A stretch of 64,000 nt of DNA, from the NCBI RefSeq assembly GCF_000485595.1, contig NW_014578494.1, positions 1 through 64,000 of the forward strand, given 5' to 3'. The notes beneath the pieces are model-generated. The model ran no database searches, was not told the origin of the DNA, and was given only the letters and a program-made list of their open reading frames with translations. Positions 1 to 10,820 of the stretch are shown piece after piece. The stretch's first letter is position 1. Every line of letters begins with the position of its first letter. The position numbers were made by a program, and so were the translations under genes. Source of the DNA: Priapulus caudatus. Its lineage: Eukaryota > Priapulida > Priapulimorpha > Priapulimorphida > Priapulidae.

Positions 1-360
1 GGTCTGCTGAGGAGAATATTGGGGTCAGCTGTCCTATGCTTATTTCTATTCCTGTGGGATGGGTACGAATGCAGATCCTGGAATCAAAACTTCCGCCTCA
101 GAGACGGCAGATTTGGTGGTGTGCATCATTTTTTTTGGATCACCCTGTACGTACGCATTCAGGATTCTATAATAGGCCTAGTTATAGACGCTCCCGGTAG
201 CATGCATGCAGCACGCACGGCCACCAACACTCGCACGACACACGACACACACACAGTTACGAATGCGACGCACGCATGTAGCGTACGGCATCAGGGATTC
301 CTAAAGTAGGCTATTGATAGACTCTGCTGGTACGCCCATACATGCTGACGCCGCGCAGTT

Positions 361-402
<42 letters not shown>

Positions 403-1140
403 ACGCGGGGGCGCGCGGCACGCAGCGCAACGTCAACGCGAGCATGCAGCGAACGCAACAAACACACACATACATCACGCATGCATGACACACGACACGG
501 ACACAGCGGAGGGGCTGACCACAACAGCGACACACACGACCCAGGTCAGCCGTGCACGCGAGCGCACGTGAACACATGCCACGCATTTACTCTGGGTGGT
601 ACGCCTATGCACGTACGCATTTTTTCACGCACAAACACGACACTTTGGCATACACCACGCACGCACACCACACACACAACACACACACGACACACACACA
701 CACACAGGTGTACGCAGAATGCACGCACGCACTGTACGTACGCATCAGGGATTCTATAAATAGGCGCCTACCTTACTGGACCGCGTGCGGGTACGAGACA
801 TGCACAGGCACCGCCGACGCACAAACACACACACACAAACAACATCACACACACACACACGACACAACACCAGTTATCGGGGGCGGTGTGGCAGTTGCAG
901 CGCAGGCGAGATGCACGGTGTTGCCTGTGACCCTGTGTCTTCTCTGTGTGTGGTGGTGGTGTCCGTGCCCGTGTGTGTCGGTGCCACGTGTTATGAGGGG
1001 TAGGACACACATACACACGCACTCATACACACACACACACACACATCCAGTTACGCGTGCACGCACGCACGTACACATGCACGCATTCACGTACGTACGC
1101 ATGCACGTACGCATTCACGCACAAACACACACGCATACAC

Positions 1141-1194
<54 letters not shown>

Positions 1195-1349
1195 ACGCAT
1201 GCACGCACGCATGTACGTACGCATCAGGGATTCTATAATAGGCCTATTATAGACTCACTGGTACGCATACATGCACGCACGTGTATGTATGTGGTTGTGC
1301 GTGTGTGCATGCGGACGTGCGTGCGTGCACGCGTAACTGTGTGTGTGTG
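1..1349. repeat. CA-rich minisatellite with recurrent GATTCTATAATAGGCC motif
   Basis: The stretch alternates (CA)n runs (367-397 and about 1148-1191) with ACGCATGCACGCACG-type variants. A short motif containing GGGATTCTATA(A)ATAGGC recurs near 155-180, 290-305, 740-765 and 1222-1252, usually preceded by GTACGTACGCATCA. It therefore looks like a higher-order tandem repeat of a few hundred bases and not a simple microsatellite. Long open frames across it translate to His/Thr/Arg repeats and are not genes. Confidence 0.85.
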
Positions 1350-1350
1350 N
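1350..1350. other. Single unknown base at a repeat junction
   Basis: One N lies exactly between a GT run and the start of the block that is repeated at 7083. It may mark a join between sequence pieces and not a biological boundary. Confidence 0.8.
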
Positions 1351-1672
1351 AATATCGTGACCGTACGTCAAGCAGTTAAGATTTGTGCCCAACTGTTGAC
1401 GGACGGACGGACGCACGCACGCACGCACGGACGAACGAACGATCATGCGATTCTACAAGCTGCATCTGACTACGTCAGATGAGCTAAAAACAAACACCCC
1501 TGGAAGTTAATATGCATAAAGAGATTTCTACAGGTGACAGTTTCTCAGTGTTTCGAATTTTCGGTGATCAAATAGCTGTAGGATCCGCGGGCCTGTTTTG
1601 TCAAGAAGCTGTAGGCCCGGCATCGAAACTGTCGGCGGCGGGCCGAAGGGCCGACGTGAATTTCAAACACTG

Positions 1673-2165
1673 GTTAGGGTTAGGGTTAGGGTTAGGGAGT
1701 AGGCGTAGGCGACTCCCTAGACTCATGAGTGGAGTAGGCAAGGTACGGTCCGGCATATTAGATAGTAGTATTTAGTACCAGGGTACGTTCCGGTATACCG
1801 GACTGTACCCAGGGTACGTTCCGGCAGTACCCTGGAGGACATAGACCCTATCAGGTGAAATAGGGGTAGGCGACTCCCTAGACTCGTTAGTGGAGTAGGC
1901 GAGGTACGTTCCGGCAGTACCCAGGGGGACATAGACCTTCTCAGCATTAGTATTAACTATTACTATTACTATTAGTAAAGTAAAACTAATAGTGCTAATA
2001 GTAATGCTGATAGGGTCTATGTCCCCCAGGGTACTGCCGGAACATACCCTGGTACTAAATACTACTATCTAATATGCCGGACCGTACCTCGCCTACTCCA
2101 CTAACGAGTCTAGGGAGTCGCCTACGCCTACTCCCTAACTCTAACTCTAACCCTAACCCTAACCA
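1673..2165. repeat. Palindromic module A bounded by telomeric repeats
   Basis: The left end is GGTTAGGG repeated about four times and the right end is CTAACCCTAACC. Between them are inverted arms. The left arm holds GGAGTAGGCGTAGGCGACTC, CCGGCATATTAGATAGTA and GGACATAGACCCTATCAG, and the right arm holds their reverse complements in mirrored order. The centre is an AT-rich spacer near 1945-1990. Smaller palindromes (GGTACGTTCCGGTATACC) are nested inside the arms. Seen directly; the superfamily is unknown. Confidence 0.75.
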
Positions 2166-2182
2166 TATCAGCTAGATAGTTT

Positions 2183-2460
2183 TCCAGGGTACGTTCCGGT
2201 ATAACGGACCGTACCCAGGGTACGTTCCGGCAGTACCCTGGGGGACATAGATCCTATGAGCGTAACAGTAATACTACTATATCACTATATTACAGCTGAT
2301 AGGGTCTATGTCCCCCAGGGTACTGCCGGAACGTACCCTGGTACTAAATATACTACTATCTAATATGCATGACCGTACCTTGCCTATACTCCACTAACTA
2401 GTCTATGGAGTCGCCTACGCCTACTCCCTAACCCTAACTCTAACCCTAACCCTAACCATA
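2183..2460. repeat. Palindromic module B with telomeric right end
   Basis: The arms start CCAGGGTACGTTCCGG and meet at an AT spacer near 2260-2290. The right side ends in CCCTAACTCTAACCCTAACC. It shares the GGACATAGA(C/T)CCTAT and CGCCTACGCCTACTCC blocks with module A. Confidence 0.7.
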
Positions 2461-2484
2461 TCAGCTAGATAGTTACGCTGAAGG

Positions 2485-2712
2485 GGTCGTTGTCGTACCA
2501 AGTACTACAGATATGTACCCGAGGTACATATATGTATACTGTATACACAAAGTGTACCAGACTTGTACTACAGAAGTGTACCCTAACCCTAACCCTAGCC
2601 CTGACCCCTAACACTAACCCTAAACATACCTCATATAAAAATATAGACATAATACTAAACAACCTAAAACTACCTCGGGTACATATTTGTAGTACCTGAT
2701 ACGACAACGACC
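2485..2712. repeat. Palindromic module C enclosing telomeric repeats
   Basis: Arms of about 40 bases (GTCGTTGTCGTACCAAGTAC on the left and its inverse ending ACGACAACGAC on the right) flank CCCTAACCCTAACCCTAGCC at 2580-2600 and an AT-rich segment. A fourth GGTACGCTCCGG hairpin follows at 2730-2815. Confidence 0.65.
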
Positions 2713-3232
2713 CCCATCTGCGATAGTTACCAGGGTACGCTCCGGTATACCGAACCGTACCCAGGGGTACGTTCCGGCAGTAACCTGGGGGACATAGACC
2801 CTATGAGCAATAGTAATACTAATAGTAATTAATACTAGAACTAAACACGTGCGGATCAGTATAACCACTGTCTTATACATACTATTACTAGTATAGTAGT
2901 GCCCAAAACCAACTTTACCGATTTATATTTGTGTATCGCATATTTTACACACGAGTAAACCTACCTAGCTTTGCGGGCAGGGGTTTCTCGTGCACTTATC
3001 AATATCTGGAACAAATACACTAACGTATCGAATGTCAAAGATCTTACCGCTAATTCACACATCCTACAACTAAATTTTTTACGTTCTACTCCTTGTTAAT
3101 TGTGTCTACTCTTTCAAGAAAAAATCTGCGCTCTTCATCTTTCTTGGCATTTTGCAAAATGGCGATCGTGGCGCGCCAAATGAAAATAGTTTTCTGTTGA
3201 CTGAACGTATGAACGTACAATAGGTATACCTA

Positions 3233-3292
3233 CTACAATACACAGTGTATTGTTAGAAAGTGTTCAACAATACACAGTGTATTGTTGAAAGC
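3233..3292. repeat. Tandem palindrome AATACACAGTGTATT
   Basis: Two copies of the palindrome CAATACACAGTGTATTGTT are separated by GAAAGTGTTCAA. Three to four diverged copies occur at 8846-8952, so this is a small dispersed palindromic repeat. Confidence 0.75.
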
Positions 3293-3655
3293 TCTTGATG
3301 CGTACGTACATGCGTGCGTGCATGCGTAACTGTATGTGTGTGTGTGTGTTTGTTTATGCGTACGTGCATGCGTACGTGCGTGCGTGCACGCGTAACGGTG
3401 TGGGTGTGTGTGCGTGTGTGTTTGTGCGTGCGTGCGTGCATGCGTACCAGGAAGTCTATCCCTGATGCGTACGTACATGCGTGCGTGCACGCGTAACTGT
3501 GTTTGGTTGTTTGTTTGTGCGTGCGTACATGCGTGCACGCGTAACTATGTGTGTGTGTTTGTGCGTGCGCGCGCGTGTGTTTGTGCGTGCGCGCGCGCGT
3601 GTGTGTTTGTGCGTGCATGCGTGCGTGCGTGCTCGTGTACGAGGCTTATGTATTG
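3293..3655. repeat. GT-rich minisatellite (inverse of the 1-1349 type)
   Basis: GTGCGTGCATGCGTACGTGC variants with (GT)n. CCCTGATGCGTACGTACATG near 3460 is the reverse complement of the motif at 1-1349, so the two arrays are one family in opposite orientation. Frames across it are low-complexity only. Confidence 0.8.
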
Positions 3656-4534
3656 GCCTATGGAATGACGGTCGTGACATCTAGCGGTCACAAAAATTAA
3701 ATTTATTTTTTAATTAGCTACGTACGCTAACTAGTACGAACGCTAGTTTCTCCAATCGTGTTCCTTTTCGCGCAATTACAATTACGGGTATATGACGTCA
3801 CGGCCTATGCAGAGTCCACTTACATAGGATTGCAGGATAGTAGCGTGTGTGATAATCTTTATATAATGATTATATTGAAAATATTTTTGTGAAAAAATTG
3901 TAGTATAATTCTTATATATTTTGCATTGAAATTCATCTGTATAAAGATGTCAAGTAAGACTTGGTCTTTCATCCACAATGCATTGTTTATTTCATATATA
4001 ACAGTCACCTGTCAAAAGTGCTCGCTCTATTATAACAAAACTTTCATTTTCTATAAACTAGAAATAAAAAAACGTGTGTTATAAATTTATACACTGAAAT
4101 AAGCAAATATCCGTCATCACTAAAATGCATTGTACACCCAAAACAGACTCCCGAGAAGGTTGCGAGATGACTTGCAAGTTAATACTTTGCAAACCAAAAA
4201 AAGATTTTAAATCAACATTGCTAACAGTGGTTTTAATTAGGTAGCAGTCTTTAAAATAAATAGATTATCAGAGATATATATATATAGATTATAACGAAAC
4301 ACAATGTGGCCGTACAACAAATACTTTAGTCGCTGAATGATCATCCAAACCTAATTATTAAACTATTAGTAGTTATTTACTTTGATAAACTAAGACATAT
4401 GTTCTTTATGTAACCCAGTATAGGCTGGGCATAATTGAATAAACTAATATGTAAAAGCGATAAATTTACCCGTTAACATATTGCAGTTTTAGCACACTTC
4501 CATTCAGTGCGGCATTTGTGCCACCACTGCTTAC
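3656..4534. other. AT-rich non-coding stretch
   Basis: No supported gene, repeat family or RNA was recognised. A short (TA)n run lies near 4275-4285. Because candidate exons follow on the minus strand, this may be intron or 3' flanking DNA. Confidence 0.5.
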
Positions 4535-4602
4535 AGGTGGGGTGCACGCCAGCCAATCTGTCACTTTCTGTCCTCGTTTTTTTCTTCCATTGCATGGACA
4601 AT
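4535..4602 (-). CDS. Candidate cysteine-rich exon (possibly DEG/ENaC-like)
   Basis: Minus-strand reading gives a good acceptor (TTTCATAG), an open 68-base exon and a GTAAGC donor. With the 42-base exon at 4755-4796 the phase matches (one base plus two), giving a frame with DCPCNGRKKRGQ and DWLACTPP. DEG/ENaC channels have a comparable Cys/Trp-Asn-Gly stretch in the extracellular domain, and other channel exons of that family lie on this strand at 26-30 and 37-47 kb, but homology here is only suggestive. It could also be another secreted or extracellular protein. The exon borders are seen; the family is inferred. Confidence 0.35.
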
Positions 4603-4754
4603 CTATGAAATTAGAAAAAATATTGGCAGAGCAAATAAATATGAAATGGTGCAACGTTTAAATTCTCCTGATACAAAATTAGTATACAATATAGTTTGTG
4701 AAGATGTTATATAGTTTTGATTAACAATTTTAATTTATTTATTTAATTAATTAC

Positions 4755-4796
4755 CGAATATCTGGTCTCGCTGACACTGTCGGGGATCTGCAGCTT
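4755..4796 (-). CDS. Candidate 42-base exon upstream of the exon at 4535
   Basis: A minus-strand acceptor GGTTTCAG and a GTAATT donor bound 42 bases that read ADPRQCQRDQIF and join in phase 1 to the next exon. Consecutive small exons with matching phase support a real spliced gene. The product is not recognised with certainty. Confidence 0.35.
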
Positions 4797-4969
4797 CTGA
4801 AACCATAGAAATATAGTCATTGGAAGTTATTGAAATATATCTATGACGTGAATATACATATGTAAATTACACTACTGAAAACAAAAATCTAAATCGAATC
4901 TATAGCTTATAAAACTCCCACTACGAGGGGGGGGTACGATTGTTGATAAGTCGTTTGACGCTCACTATC

Positions 4970-5440
4970 GGAGGGTACCCTGGGTACGGTTCGATATATC
5001 GGAACCTACCCTGGTAACTATCTGATATGGTTAGGGTTAGGGTTAGGGTTAAGGTTAGGGAGTAGGCGTAGGCGACTACCTAGACTCATTAGTGGAGTAG
5101 GCGAGGTACGGTCCGGCATATTAGATAGTACCAGGGTACGTTCCGATATATCGAACTGTACCCAGGGTAACCTCCGATAGTACCCTGGGGGACATAAACC
5201 CTCTCAGCATTAGTATTGCTCATAAGGTCTATGTCCCCCAGGGTACTGCCGAAACGTACCCTAACTGGGTACGGTCCAGTATACCGGAACGTATCTTGGT
5301 AACTATCTGATATGGTTAGGTTTAGGCTTAGAGTTAAGGTTAGGGTTATGAAGTAGGGCTCATAGGGTCTATGTCCCCCAGGGTACATACCGGAACGTAC
5401 CCTGGTAACTATCTAGCTGATATGGTTAGGTAATTATCTA
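4970..5440. repeat. Third cluster of telomere-palindrome modules
   Basis: Contains GGTTAGGG runs (5030-5062 and a diverged run near 5310-5347), several GGTACGTTCCG palindromes, the GGAGTAGGCGTAGGCGAC block and two copies of CATAAGGTCTATGTCCCCCAG or its inverse. It has the same components as 1673-2460 in a different order. Confidence 0.75.
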
Positions 5441-6660
5441 GCTGATATAGATAACGTTTTTCCAAACGTTAAAAACAATATGACACGGTTAAACCTGTGT
5501 GTGAGTGGTGCGACGAGGCTGTACTGCTGTTTGCATGACTAGTAAGTAATACGATGTGCTTTGCAGCTACAGTGACTTATGTGTGTTAAAACTTGAGACA
5601 ATTATAAATATTTACTATATATATATTATATAATTCAACATGATATATTACCTAAATCTTCTTAATATTATTTTAAAATAGTATACTGATTGTTTGTTAA
5701 CTACCAGTGATACTTTATTGTTTACATCTAAACGTGAAATGCGCGGGGATGTGAGAATTACTCCACAACCTAGCGCACGTGAACAGTGAGCGTGCTGCAC
5801 GACCCGTGCACGTAAATAAACCCTGGCCAACACAATGTAAGGTTCACTACCACTGGCCAAAAGTAAGCTCCACCTACTTCTTATAGATTTTAGGTATGCC
5901 AACGCTGCTACTGGATTCAGGAATCTGTGCTAACCTGTGTGTCCGAACATCCCACGCAGGTTTCTTGAATGCCAACTAAAGTTGATTGCAGTGAGCAGTC
6001 AATATGCACTGGGCGAATGCATTGTTTACATGTATGTCACGGTTTATCACGGATTAGTTTTCAAACAAGTGCTGCAGAGCGACAGCGCTCATCTAACGTC
6101 TACTGCAGTGACTCTGAGGTGGAGTGGTGGGATTCTAGTAAACCCGGTTAGTCCCAAATGTGTTCCCATGCGTGCCGAAACAGTGGAAGGCACAGGAATG
6201 GTATCAGGAACTTTCTCAATGGAATGTTCGTTGAAATCGTTATTAAAGTTGCCACGAGATGGCGCGTACGTTTAAGTGTCTTAAGATTAAAGACGGAAGC
6301 TCCCATCGTACGTAGTAGCAACAACTATTTGCAAGACAGAATAAGTAAGCACTCATCCATTTACCTATGCAAGCTTACAGGTTGAAATAGAGAGCTGCCA
6401 CATGTAACTAATTAACGCAGGCAAAAACTACACAGTACTATCCCCACCACATACACTGGCAGTGGCATAAGTTACATGTAACACACTGACAGTACAGAAT
6501 GCCATAGAAATTATACGATTTAAGGAGCATAAACCTTCTTCAACCAAATTTAGCTTTTGAAATTTCACTGTGACATTGTAGCCTCATACATCCAGGCATG
6601 TATAGATTCTACTAGCAAACCCGGCAGTTAAAATTCTTTCTAACAGTAAACAAATCCATG
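5441..6660. other. No confident gene; broken frame 5969-6385
   Basis: On the plus strand one frame is open from 5969 to 6385 except for a single stop at about 6149. It contains Cys-rich and Arg-rich segments (CSDSEVEWW near its middle) but matches no family I know. It may be a decayed element or chance. Nothing else is supported here. Confidence 0.25.
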
Positions 6661-7082
6661 TTTAACCCTCCTCTTGAGGGTCAAAAAGTTATCCGACACT
6701 TACTTTTCGCATGTCAGCGGAAAGTACAATTCACGGTGCTTTCAATAAAGTCATAAAAATAGTAGGTCACTGCTGGAACAAAAAAGTTTTTCAATCGCTC
6801 CGTCAGACCATGTCCTCAGAAAACGTCTAAACTCTGCCCTGTGCCCCATTGATCTTTGACCTGTGACCTCCAATTTCGGCACAGTGATGGCCTTTCCTAC
6901 CATGATGCTATACACCGACTATCACGAGCCTAGGTCGAGCCGTTTAGATTTGTGCCGCAATTCTGCATTTCCTCCCTATACTTATAGTTAAAGAGGGAAT
7001 GTTCCCCTTCTTTACACCTTTGACCTTTGATCTTTGACCCCAGCTTCGACATCCAACTCGTTTTCGGATTTCCCCAGTCCCA
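6661..7082. repeat. Possible LINE 3' tail upstream of duplicated block 2
   Basis: TTTGACCTGTGACCTCC and CCTTTGACCTTTGATCTTTG runs precede the GACGGACGGAC tail at 7128. Such TGACCTTTGACC-rich ends and GACGGACGG tails are familiar from RTE-like LINE 3' regions of marine invertebrates. No reverse-transcriptase frame is present. Confidence 0.4.
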
Positions 7083-8826
7083 AATATCGTGACCGTACGT
7101 CAAGCAGTTAAGATTTGTGCCCACTGTTGACGGACGGACTGACGCACGCACGGACGCACGACGAACGAACGATCATGCGATTCTACAAGCTGCATCTGAC
7201 TACGTCACATGATGCTAAAAACAAACACCGCCTGGAAGTTAATATGCATAAACAGATTTCTACAGGTGACACGTTTCTCAGTGTTACGAATTTTCGGTGA
7301 TCAAATAGCTGTAGGATCAGCGCGCCTGTTTTGTCAAGAACGCGTGTAGGCCCGCATCGAACTGTTCGGCGGCGGGCCGAAGCCGGCCGACGTCGAATTT
7401 CAAACACTGGTTAGGCGTTAGGTTAGGGTTAAGGGAGTAGGCATAGGCGACTCCCCTAGCTCATTAGTGGAGTAGGCAAGCGTACGTCCGGCATATTAAG
7501 ATAAGTAGTATTTATGTAGCCAGGTACGTTCCGCGTATACCGCGACTTACCAGGTACGTTCGGCGGCAGTACGCTGGAGGACATAGACCCTATCAGCGTG
7601 AAGTACGGGTAGGCCGACTCCCTAGACTTCGTTAGTGGAGTAGGCTAGCGTACGTTCGGCAGTACCAGGGGGGATATTAGACCTTCTCAGCATTAGTATT
7701 AATTGATTACCTATTAACTATATTCGTAAAGTAAAACTAATGGTACTATATAGGTAATGCTGATAAGCGGTCTATTGTACCCGCCAGGGTACTTGCGGTA
7801 GCAATAACCCCTGGTACTAATAGTCACTATCTAAATATGCCGGACCGATAACCTCCGCTACTCCACTAAAGCGAGTTAGGGAGTCGCCTACGCCTACTCC
7901 GCTAACTCTAAGCTTCTACCCTAACCCTAACCATTATCAGCCCTAGATAGTTTTTCCAGGGGTACGGTTTCCCGGTACTAACGGACGCGTTAACCCACGG
8001 TGTACGTTCCGGCAAGTACCCCTGCGGCCGACATATACGCCTATGGCGTAACAGTTAATTACTACTATAGTTACTATATTACAGCACTGATAGGGTCTAT
8101 GTCCGTCCCAGGGTACTGCGCGCGAACGTACCCTGTACTAAATATACTACTATCTAATATGCCGGACCGTACCTTGCCTACTCCACTAACTAGTCTATGA
8201 GAGTCGCCTACGCCTACTCCCTGAACCCTAACTTCTAACCTAACCCTAACCATATCAGCTAGATAGTTACGCTGAAGGCGGTCGTTGTCGTATCAAGTAC
8301 TACAGATATGTACCGAGCTCATATATGTATACTGTATACACAAAGTTGTACCAGACTTGTACTACAGAAGTGTAGCCCTAACACCTAACCCTAGCCCTGC
8401 GACCCTAACACTACCCTAAACAATACCTCATATAAAAATATAGACATAATACTAAACAACCTAAAACTACCTCGGGTTACATATTTGTAGTACCTGATAC
8501 GACAACGACCCCCATCTGCGATAGTTTACCAGCGGTACGCTCCGGTATACCGAACCGTACCAGGTGACGTTCCGGGCAGTAACCTGGCGGGACATAGACC
8601 CTATGAGCAATAGTAATACTAATAGTAATTAATACTAGAACTAAAACACGTGCGGATCAGTATAACCACTGTTCTTCTACAATACTATTACTAGTAATAG
8701 TAGTGCCCAAAACCAACTTACCGATTTATATTTGCTGTATCGCATATTTTACACACGAGTAACCTACCTAGCTTTGCGGGCAGGGGTTTCTCGTGCACTT
8801 ATCAATATCTGAACAAATACACTAAC
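7083..8826. repeat. Duplicated block, copy 2 (indel-rich)
   Basis: Corresponds to 1351-3030 in order and orientation, including all three palindromic modules and the telomeric runs (about 7410-7430, 7915-7935, 8220-8250). From about 7330 to 8650 it differs mostly by single-base insertions every 20-30 bases, so it is longer than copy 1. The flanking parts match much better. This pattern suggests low-quality consensus sequence as much as evolutionary divergence. Confidence 0.8.
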
Positions 8827-8845
8827 CGTATACTAGCTACAGATA

Positions 8846-8952
8846 CACAGTGTGTTGTTAGAAGGTGTTCAACAATACACCATGTATTGTTGAAGAGCTC
8901 GCTAACATAACACAGTGTTATTGTCAGATACAATACACTGTGTATTGTTAGT
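8846..8952. repeat. Diverged AATACACAGTGTATT palindrome array
   Basis: Three to four copies, each a near-palindrome around ACACAGTGT, matching 3233-3292. Confidence 0.7.
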
Positions 8953-9138
8953 TACCAGGATTATCTGTTTGATAAATGAGATAACAAATTGTTGTCTAGA
9001 CGGTCAAGGTGGCTCTGTCCTCTACAACACAGTAATTGATATACCGAGAATTAATGACAACTGCGAACCAATCTATCAACGCCGGAGACATTCGGTGTAA
9101 TAGTGATAAATACGATTGATTAAATTATAGTAACTCAC

Positions 9139-9228
9139 GTCGGTTGTCACTGGCAGTCCAGCTATGAGCAATGTACAACATATTATCGTTGCGTGAAAAA
9201 TCACTCGCTTTCTGAATGTACCCAGTGC
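9139..9228 (-). CDS. SLC6-type Na+-coupled transporter, exon (TM9-TM10 region)
   Basis: A minus-strand acceptor (TATTTAG) and a GTGAGT donor bound exactly 30 codons, phase 0 at both ends. The frame reads FRKRVIFHATII, then CCTLLIAGLPVTTD: a basic loop followed by a hydrophobic segment ending GLP.T. This is the pattern of neurotransmitter:sodium symporters (SLC6), where an arginine-rich loop precedes TM10 with (L)GLP.vT.gG. Such proteins couple Na+/Cl- gradients to uptake of amino acids or amines across the plasma membrane. It joins in frame to the exon at 9788-9953. No further downstream exon was found, so the gene is partial here and its substrate cannot be stated. Confidence 0.6.
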
Positions 9229-9233
9229 CTAAA

Positions 9234-9787
9234 TATAAAACCCCACATAGAGTAAATATACTTGTTATGAACAAAGTTAATTGTAATATTTTAACATGGA
9301 ATAAATAAATTTATATATCAATATCTATAACCATCGCAGATGTAATATCGTTGCACAGGGTGGTTAAAAAAATCGGTTACTCCATGAGGTAAAATACTAA
9401 ACAAACGTTAATTAAATTTACAGGTCAACATTCATAACCTTCATGGCGGTGACGTCACAAGAAAGGGTGGCTGCAAATGTGATGATGCCACATATAGGGT
9501 AATACATTACATACCAAACTAATCATAATATTCTATCGTAAACAAAATTTGCTCGTCAACATTTATAACCTACGCGGAGGTGGCGTCATAATATGGGCTG
9601 ACTTCAAAAGTCAGAATAGGATGGAAGCTTGCAACATATGCCCCCACACGGACACACCACGCCACACAACCAGTTATCTACAGCCACATTCGCGTTTCAT
9701 TCCACACAGACAGACATCCCCACGACATGCGATCGGTGTTTTTCCAATGAAATAATCAGTGAGTGACCCCGTGTAGAAAAAGCATAC
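9234..9787. other. Intron-like stretch with weak 120-base repeats
   Basis: Lies between the two SLC6-like exons. Diverged copies of a phrase like GGTCAACATTCATAACCTTC occur near 9325, 9423 and 9554, about 110-130 bases apart. Confidence 0.4.
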
Positions 9788-9953
9788 CTGGGAAAATTTA
9801 TCACAGAGTGATGTCTCTATATTGGCGACTAGAATGAGTATATCGTACTGAGGAAGAACAGCGTGAGCATGAGAAAGTAACGGATTCCAAACAGATGGCC
9901 GACGTCTATCCGACTGATCACGTCCGCAATCACTTTGAAAATGTAGAAGTAGT
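9788..9953 (-). CDS. SLC6-type transporter, exon (TM7/8 region) with a frameshift
   Basis: The exon has an acceptor (TTTTCGCAG) and a GTATGC donor. The first part reads FGIRYFLMLTLFFLSTIYS, resembling the LFF.ML..LG.dS block of SLC6 transporters. The last third, VANIETSLCDKF, fits only in the next frame. The switch lies at about 9829-9833, so one base appears to be missing: 166 bases are seen and 167 would keep phase with the next exon. A sequencing indel or a real pseudogene are both possible. The exon ends in phase 0 and the following exon starts in phase 0. The family is inferred from hydrophobic pattern and spacing, not a database match. Confidence 0.55.
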
Positions 9954-10419
9954 CTGCGAAAACAAAAAATATTATATACAATTATTTCAATGCGAGCGGA
10001 ATTAAACGTAAGGTGAATCAGAATTGTTATTCCTTATTTGTTTTGTTGCTTGTTTATCAGTTTGACATTTTGGGGGCGGTGGGAGGGCGAAGAAAAATCC
10101 TTAACGTCTTGTCGACTATATATACAAATCTTTATACTTGGTAGTTTCCCACTGTCTCCATTGTCAATGTCGTTCAATTTATAAAGAAAAGATGCACTCG
10201 CTTGCAGCCTACCACGACGAAGCACCAACTGCTGAGGCGGGCTCCTGGTCGTTTACATACCGGAGTAACTCGGGGTTCGCTGTCGACCAGTAAGAGAACG
10301 GTGCGCGCTGATAGGTGGAAATAAGATTGAATGAGGTCAAAGGTCAATGGGCCCCGCAATTTTGCTGAGTGGAGCAATCCCCGCACTTTTTCACTCCGGA
10401 TCCGGATTCTACTGCTTCA

Positions 10420-10421
10420 CA

Positions 10422-10499
<78 letters not shown>
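10420..10499. repeat. (CA)n/(CG)n microsatellite
   Basis: CA runs flank a GCGCGCGCGC core at 10453-10466. Confidence 0.9.
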
Positions 10500-10500
<1 letters not shown>

Positions 10501-10820
10501 CCGTAATGCACGGCCGACACGTCCTTTGACCAGACGAGCGCGTAGAAGCCGGAGTAGGAGAAGATGACGACGGTGTAGCAGATCAGGCCAGGGCCAGTCA
10601 GCCACTACTACATCTGTGCACGGACTCCTACCCGGATTCTGCGACATATACGTGTGCCGGAGAGGCGGTAAATGGAGTAGGGGCTGCGACAGATGGCGTA
10701 TACCCAGAGGTACGAATCTGCACGTACAGCGGCCGTGCAAAGCATGAGTTTGCACATGCGGCCTAGGAGAAGATGTAGGTGTGATGCGCGGCGCCCGCGG
10801 CGCTTGTATCGCCGCACTGG
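10500..10820 (-). pseudogene. Degraded multi-pass membrane protein fragment
   Basis: Two hydrophobic minus-strand segments lie in different frames: CKLMLCTAAVRADSYLWVY with ICRSPYSIYRL (about 10660-10765), and GPGLICYTVVIFSYSGFYA (about 10530-10595). The first could be TM3 of a rhodopsin-like receptor with SPY in place of DRY, or TM1 of an SLC6 protein (WRFPY-like); the second could be TM3 of an SLC6 protein. Location just upstream of the SLC6-like exons on the same strand favours the latter. Frame changes show it is broken or badly sequenced. Confidence 0.25.

Larger units (their letters stand above)
1351..3030. repeat. Duplicated block, copy 1 (telomere-palindrome cluster)
   Basis: From AATATCGTGACCGTACGTCA onward this block matches 7083-8826 base for base apart from small indels. 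It opens with a GACGGACGGACG tail resembling the 3' ends of RTE-type LINEs, then carries three palindromic modules and four interstitial telomeric runs, and ends near ACAAATACACTAACGTAT. No coding region is visible. Confidence 0.85.

Noticed and set aside
1-1482. Long open frames rich in His, Thr and Arg across CA repeats (also at 29.2-29.7, 36.8-37.5 and 46.6-46.9 kb)
   Set aside because: They are translations of dinucleotide repeats, open on both strands and in several phases, with no domain or splice context.
1673-2460. A true chromosome end
   Set aside because: The telomeric runs are short, point in both directions, and unique sequence continues on both sides.
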